A stretch of 64,000 bases of DNA from Bacteroidia bacterium (lineage in GTDB: Bacteria; Bacteroidota; Bacteroidia; Flavobacteriales; Flavobacteriaceae), in NCBI GenBank assembly GCA_030427865.1, contig JAUICK010000002.1, forward strand, positions 62,001 through 126,000. Direction: 5' to 3'. The notes under the pieces are model-generated. The model saw only the letters and a program-made list of their open reading frames with translations, was not told where the DNA came from and did no database searches. This document shows, piece after piece, positions 60,408 to 64,000 of the stretch. Each line of letters opens with the position of its first letter. Within the stretch, counting starts at the first letter, position 1. The translations under genes were made by a program, and so were the position numbers.

Positions 60408-61499
60408 ATGAAAATTACTTTAGTTGCTGGTGCAAGACCAAATTTTATGAAAGTCGCTCCGATTATTCATCAAATTTTAGAACGAAAAAAAAAGAATGCT
60501 CCTATAGATTTTAGGTTAGTCCACACTGGGCAACACTATGATAAAAAACTAAGCGAAACCTTTTTTAAAGAACTTAATATTCCTAAACCTAATATAAATT
60601 TAGGCGTAGGCTCTGGAACTCAAGCAGAACAAACAGCTGCAATAATGGTAGCTTTCGAAAAAGAATTAATCAAAAATCCAACAGATTTGGTTTTAGTAGT
60701 CGGAGACGTAACATCTACTATGGCTTGCTCTATTGTTGCTAAAAAGCTTAGAATTAAAGTAGCACATGTAGAAGGCGGTATAAGATCTTTTGACCTTAGA
60801 ATGCCAGAAGAAATTAACAGAATGGTTACTGATGCAATAACAGATTATTTTTATGTTACATCAGATATTGCAATTACTAATTTAAAAAATATAGGTGTAA
60901 ATAAAGAAGCAATATTATTTGTTGGAAACACTATGATAGATACTTTAATTGCAAATATTAGTAGATTAAAAGCACCATTAATCTTTAACAAACTAAACTT
61001 AAAGCCCAATAAATACATAGTTTTAACAATGCATAGACCTGGAAATGTTGATGAACAAAATAAACTAAAATCTTTTTTAGAAGAAATAATTAGTTCATCT
61101 AAAGGTTTACCCATTATTTTTCCAGCGCATCCAAGAACAAAAGCCATACTTTCTAATTTAAATATAGAAGCTTCAAATTTGTATATTATAGAACCTTTAG
61201 GTTATTTAGAGTTTAATTATTTAGTTAAAAACTCGTTTTGTGTAATTACAGATTCTGGAGGAATTACAGAAGAAACTACTTATATGAAAGTACCTTGTTT
61301 AACTTTAAGAGATAATACAGAAAGACCAGAAACTGTTTCTATTGGAACAAATGAATTGGTGGGCACAAATCCTAAAAATATAAAAAAAGCCATAAAAAAA
61401 ATATTTGATGATAACTGGAAAGAAGGAGAAATACCAAAATTTTGGGATGGAAAAACTTCAAAAAGAATTGTAGATCATTTGTTGTCTCTTAACATTTAG
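60408..61499 (+). CDS. wecB: UDP-N-acetylglucosamine 2-epimerase, non-hydrolysing
   Basis: The 363-residue enzyme interconverts UDP-GlcNAc and UDP-ManNAc. The motifs LVAGARPNFMKVAPI, HTGQHYDKKLSETFF, HVEGGIRSFDLRMPEEINR and DSGGITEETTY are those of WecB. It differs from the NeuC-type protein at 43763 in that it keeps the UDP group, so UDP-ManNAc (or a ManNAcA precursor) is a likely second product of the locus. No UDP-ManNAc dehydrogenase is seen in this window. It follows directly after the CapK-like gene and is followed after 2 bases by a GT4 gene. Confidence 0.92.
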   Translation: MKITLVAGARPNFMKVAPIIHQILERKKKNAPIDFRLVHTGQHYDKKLSETFFKELNIPKPNINLGVGSGTQAEQTAAIMVAFEKELIKNPTDLVLVVGDVTSTMACSIVAKKLRIKVAHVEGGIRSFDLRMPEEINRMVTDAITDYFYVTSDIAITNLKNIGVNKEAILFVGNTMIDTLIANISRLKAPLIFNKLNLKPNKYIVLTMHRPGNVDEQNKLKSFLEEIISSSKGLPIIFPAHPRTKAILSNLNIEASNLYIIEPLGYLEFNYLVKNSFCVITDSGGITEETTYMKVPCLTLRDNTERPETVSIGTNELVGTNPKNIKKAIKKIFDDNWKEGEIPKFWDGKTSKRIVDHLLSLNI

Positions 61500-61501
61500 T
61501 T

Positions 61502-62677
61502 TTGAAAAAAAAGATTGTAATAATATCTAATTATTATCCGCCAGAAATGGGCGCTGCAGCTAACCGAATTAAAAATTTAGCTGATGGCTTAAAAAATGAT
61601 GGAAATGAAATTATAGTTATTTGCCCACTACCCAATTACCCAAAAGGTAAGGTTTTTAAACACTACAAAAATAAAATTTTCTTTAATGAAATTATTGATG
61701 GTGTTAAAGTTAAAAGATATTGGGTATTTCCATCAAAATCTAAGAATCCGTTTATGAGATTTATAAGCATGATGTCTTTTTCATTTTCTTTATGGTTTAG
61801 TTTTTTTAAACTTATTTTCAATAAACCTCAAATTTGTATAATACAATCACCACCACTTTTAGTAGGGTTTTCTGGATTAATTTTTTCTAAATTTTTAAGA
61901 TGTAAAAATATTCTTAATGTTTCTGATATATGGCCACTATCTGCATTTGAATTAGGGGTAATTAATAAAGGTTTTTTTTATAAGTTTTTAGAACAAATAG
62001 AAAGTCTAAATTACAAATTTGCGCATAAAATTGTTGGGCAATCAGAAGAAACAATAGAGCATATTAGTAAAATTGTAAAAAAAGAATTTTTGGTATATAG
62101 AAATACACCCAAATATTTTAAATATGAAGTAAAAAATACAAATACTTCAAAAAAGAAAATAGTTTATGCAGGTTTGTTAGGTTATGCTCAAGGAATTTTA
62201 AAAATCTGTAAAAGTGTTAATTTTAAAGAGTTAGGTGTAGAATTTCATATATATGGAGCAGGAATGGAAGAACATAAAATAGAGCAAATAGCCAAAAATA
62301 ATACAGCTAATATTTTTTATCATGGTGTTATTTCTCAACATCAACTTCAATCAGAAATTACAAAATACGATATAGGTTTGGTGCCTCTAAAAAATAAGAT
62401 TTACGGAGCTGTTCCTTCTAAAATATTCGAATTAATGCAATTTGGGATTCCGATTCTTTTTTTTGGTGAAGGTGAAGGAGCAAAAATTGTGATTAAAGAA
62501 AACATTGGACTATCTACAAATTCTGATAATATAAAAGATTTAAAAAATAAAATTTTAGAATTTAAAGAAATGAATCTTAACCAATACAAAACACTAAGTT
62601 TAAACTCAATAAATGCGCACAAGCAAAAATATAATTTAGAAAATCAATTAAATAATTTTAAAGAACTATTAAAATAA
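61502..62677 (+). CDS. GT4-family glycosyltransferase (WbuB-like)
   Basis: The 391-residue GT-B enzyme begins KIVIISNYYPPEMGAAANRI, the start typical of WbuB-type transferases that often stand beside a UDP-GlcNAc 2-epimerase. A hydrophobic stretch near 105-130 (LLVGFSGLIFSKFL) may touch the membrane. The donor half has IVYAGLLGYAQGILKICKSV and YGAVPSKIFELMQFGIPILF. The acceptor may be a lipid-linked sugar and the donor a 2-acetamido sugar such as ManNAc or FucNAc; this is inference. The start is a TTG at 61502-61504, since the conserved strand begins at once and no ATG is nearby. Confidence 0.86.
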   Translation: MKKKIVIISNYYPPEMGAAANRIKNLADGLKNDGNEIIVICPLPNYPKGKVFKHYKNKIFFNEIIDGVKVKRYWVFPSKSKNPFMRFISMMSFSFSLWFSFFKLIFNKPQICIIQSPPLLVGFSGLIFSKFLRCKNILNVSDIWPLSAFELGVINKGFFYKFLEQIESLNYKFAHKIVGQSEETIEHISKIVKKEFLVYRNTPKYFKYEVKNTNTSKKKIVYAGLLGYAQGILKICKSVNFKELGVEFHIYGAGMEEHKIEQIAKNNTANIFYHGVISQHQLQSEITKYDIGLVPLKNKIYGAVPSKIFELMQFGIPILFFGEGEGAKIVIKENIGLSTNSDNIKDLKNKILEFKEMNLNQYKTLSLNSINAHKQKYNLENQLNNFKELLK

Positions 62678-62692
62678 TACTACAGCAATTAG

Positions 62693-64000
62693 ATGACAAA
62701 GAGCATTAAATCTATAACACTACATTACAAATCATTAAAATCTAATGAGTTAATAGAATTGTCTTATTCGAAACATCAATTTAGTTGCGATATTAAACTT
62801 AAGGCAAATACAGAAATTAAAATTAATAGTTTAGCAATAGTAATAGATTTTAATCAAGAAATTGTAAATTGGAGAAACCATGATTATAATTGGATTGATT
62901 GTAGTAAAAAAACTATTGTATCTAATAACTTATCTACAAAATGTATTCAACTAAAAGATGGTTATAAAATACTACCGTCAAAAAATTTAGGAGTTTGGGA
63001 ATACAATTCAAATAAAAAAAATAGACTTATATGGAGGTTAGAAAATAAGTATATTTCTCCAATTTTGCAGTTTGATAACAACGATAATAAAGAATTTATA
63101 GATGTTTTTTCTTTTCATAAAGAACTTAATCTTAAGCTGCTCATAACAAATCAAACAGTACCAGAATTTAGTCGTTCTAAAATTCCTTTTTCATCAATTT
63201 TATGTTTTACAGATCATTGCGATTTTGATTCGTTACTTCTTTTGCAAAAACAAAGAAAATTATTTAAAGATTTTGGCATAAAAACCACTAAAGGTTTTTT
63301 TTTAAATCATTTTTCAAAGCGAGACTTTAATGCCTCTTTTCAGAGAGAAAAAGAAGAGTTATTAGCTTGGATTTCTGATGGACATGAATTGGCATACCAT
63401 TCTTTAACTCAGTCTATTAGAAATGAAAACGATGCTAAAAATGAGTTCGAAAACTTTTTACCACCAATAAAAGGACTAAATACCTGGATTGATCACGGAT
63501 TTCAGCCTTATAATTTTACCTTAATAAAAAGGCAGCATTTAAAAATTGATGATTGGATTCTTAAACAAAATGCAAAAAATATTTTTAATTATTGGACGTA
63601 TAACGATTGTGGATCTGGAGGTAAAGGTATAATCAACCAATTAAATCCTGAGCATTTTACCCCAAAAGCTCTTTTGTCAAGTTTTAAAGAAAGAAGTTTT
63701 TTAGATAAAATGTCTTTTTTTAGTAGAAATTATTTGTTTTATTTCTCTAACAATAATAAAATTATAAATAAATATAAATCTTTATCAAGTATTGTAAAAA
63801 GTATTTTATATCAGAAAAAGTTTTCTAAAATAATTAGTTTACTATCTTATGGCGTTTCAGTATTATTTTATTTTATAAAAGTAATTTTTCAATGGCAGTT
63901 TATAAAAAATAAGACTTCAGATTGTGCTAAATTTTCTCCAATACTCTTTTCAAATTCAAGCTTTAAAGGAGAATCTCTTTTTTTTCAAACCTTAGAAATC
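62693..64000 (+). CDS. Polysaccharide-deacetylase-like protein (3' end beyond the window)
   Basis: The frame from the ATG at 62693 is open to the last base, about 436 residues, and the stop is beyond the window. The first 150 residues are beta-rich with no known domain (SLAIVIDFNQEIVNWRNHDY). After that the segments ILCFTDHCDFDSLLLLQ, GHELAYHSLTQSI and NTWIDHGFQPYN resemble the metal-binding NodB-type motifs of polysaccharide deacetylases in altered form. A hydrophobic segment stands near residues 383-400. It may remove acetyl groups from the glycan, or be a related hydrolase. It starts 15 bases after the GT4 gene and continues the locus. Confidence 0.65.
   Translation, partial: MTKSIKSITLHYKSLKSNELIELSYSKHQFSCDIKLKANTEIKINSLAIVIDFNQEIVNWRNHDYNWIDCSKKTIVSNNLSTKCIQLKDGYKILPSKNLGVWEYNSNKKNRLIWRLENKYISPILQFDNNDNKEFIDVFSFHKELNLKLLITNQTVPEFSRSKIPFSSILCFTDHCDFDSLLLLQKQRKLFKDFGIKTTKGFFLNHFSKRDFNASFQREKEELLAWISDGHELAYHSLTQSIRNENDAKNEFENFLPPIKGLNTWIDHGFQPYNFTLIKRQHLKIDDWILKQNAKNIFNYWTYNDCGSGGKGIINQLNPEHFTPKALLSSFKERSFLDKMSFFSRNYLFYFSNNNKIINKYKSLSSIVKSILYQKKFSKIISLLSYGVSVLFYFIKVIFQWQFIKNKTSDCAKFSPILFSNSSFKGESLFFQTLEI

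Noticed and set aside
34113..64000. The polysaccharide locus as a recently acquired island bounded by mobile elements
   Set aside because: No insertion sequence, integrase or tRNA lies at the left border; base composition by eye is AT-rich throughout the window, so transfer cannot be shown from the sequence alone.

Overview
The window is about 30% GC and comes from a marine-type member of the Flavobacteriaceae (phylum Bacteroidota), probably Polaribacter or a close relative. The supporting signs are a bacillithiol deacetylase gene, promoters with the Bacteroidota -7 element TAnnTTTG, type IX secretion (T9SS) sorting domains, a TonB-dependent receptor with a carboxypeptidase-like N-terminal domain, long sensor kinases with propeller domains, and a zapA / 6S RNA / rny neighbourhood. 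The genus is an inference from general resemblance; no 16S rRNA is present.

Region 1 (1-9.9 kb): the 3' part of bshB1, tRNA-His(GTG), a small XRE repressor with a 20-bp operator-like palindrome, and two copies of a sensor-kinase plus LytTR-response-regulator module on the minus strand. The modules flank an unknown lipoprotein gene. A perfect 12-bp direct repeat with 21-bp periodicity lies between the second regulator and the lipoprotein and looks like a LytTR operator. A GNAT gene faces the other way.

Region 2 (10-18 kb): three consecutive plus-strand genes for large exported proteins. The first has ELW-TDGT repeats, Ig-like repeats and a T9SS tail. The second has a YadA-like head and an S74 chaperone. 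The third also ends in a T9SS tail. They are followed by a 54-residue proline-rich single-pass membrane protein.

Region 3 (18-34 kb): housekeeping genes. These are an HTTM-type membrane protein, uvrA, an ECF sigma factor with a hairpin abutting its start codon, a 47-residue small protein, an endonuclease III without the iron-sulfur cysteines, a peroxiredoxin, a TonB-dependent receptor, an M23 peptidase, a coiled-coil protein with zapA, 6S RNA, rny, xerD, a small outer-membrane-type protein, aroQ and a GNAT gene. Two short mobile-looking repeats of one family lie here, one inside a terminator hairpin.

Region 4 (34-64 kb, running off the right edge): one uninterrupted plus-strand surface-polysaccharide locus. 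It contains an ABC exporter (Wzm/Wzt with a C-terminal carbohydrate-binding-type extension), about fifteen glycosyltransferases of the GT2, GT4 and GT10 types plus one unassigned GT-B-like protein, two FkbM methyltransferases, a sialic-acid module (neuB, neuC, a Gfo/Idh oxidoreductase, neuA, an SDR), a Wzy/WaaL-type membrane protein, a CapK-like adenylate-forming enzyme, a second UDP-GlcNAc 2-epimerase and a cut-off polysaccharide-deacetylase-like gene. Genes overlap or are spaced by a few bases, and several start at TTG. The locus probably makes a long, sialic-acid-containing glycan exported by the ABC transporter.
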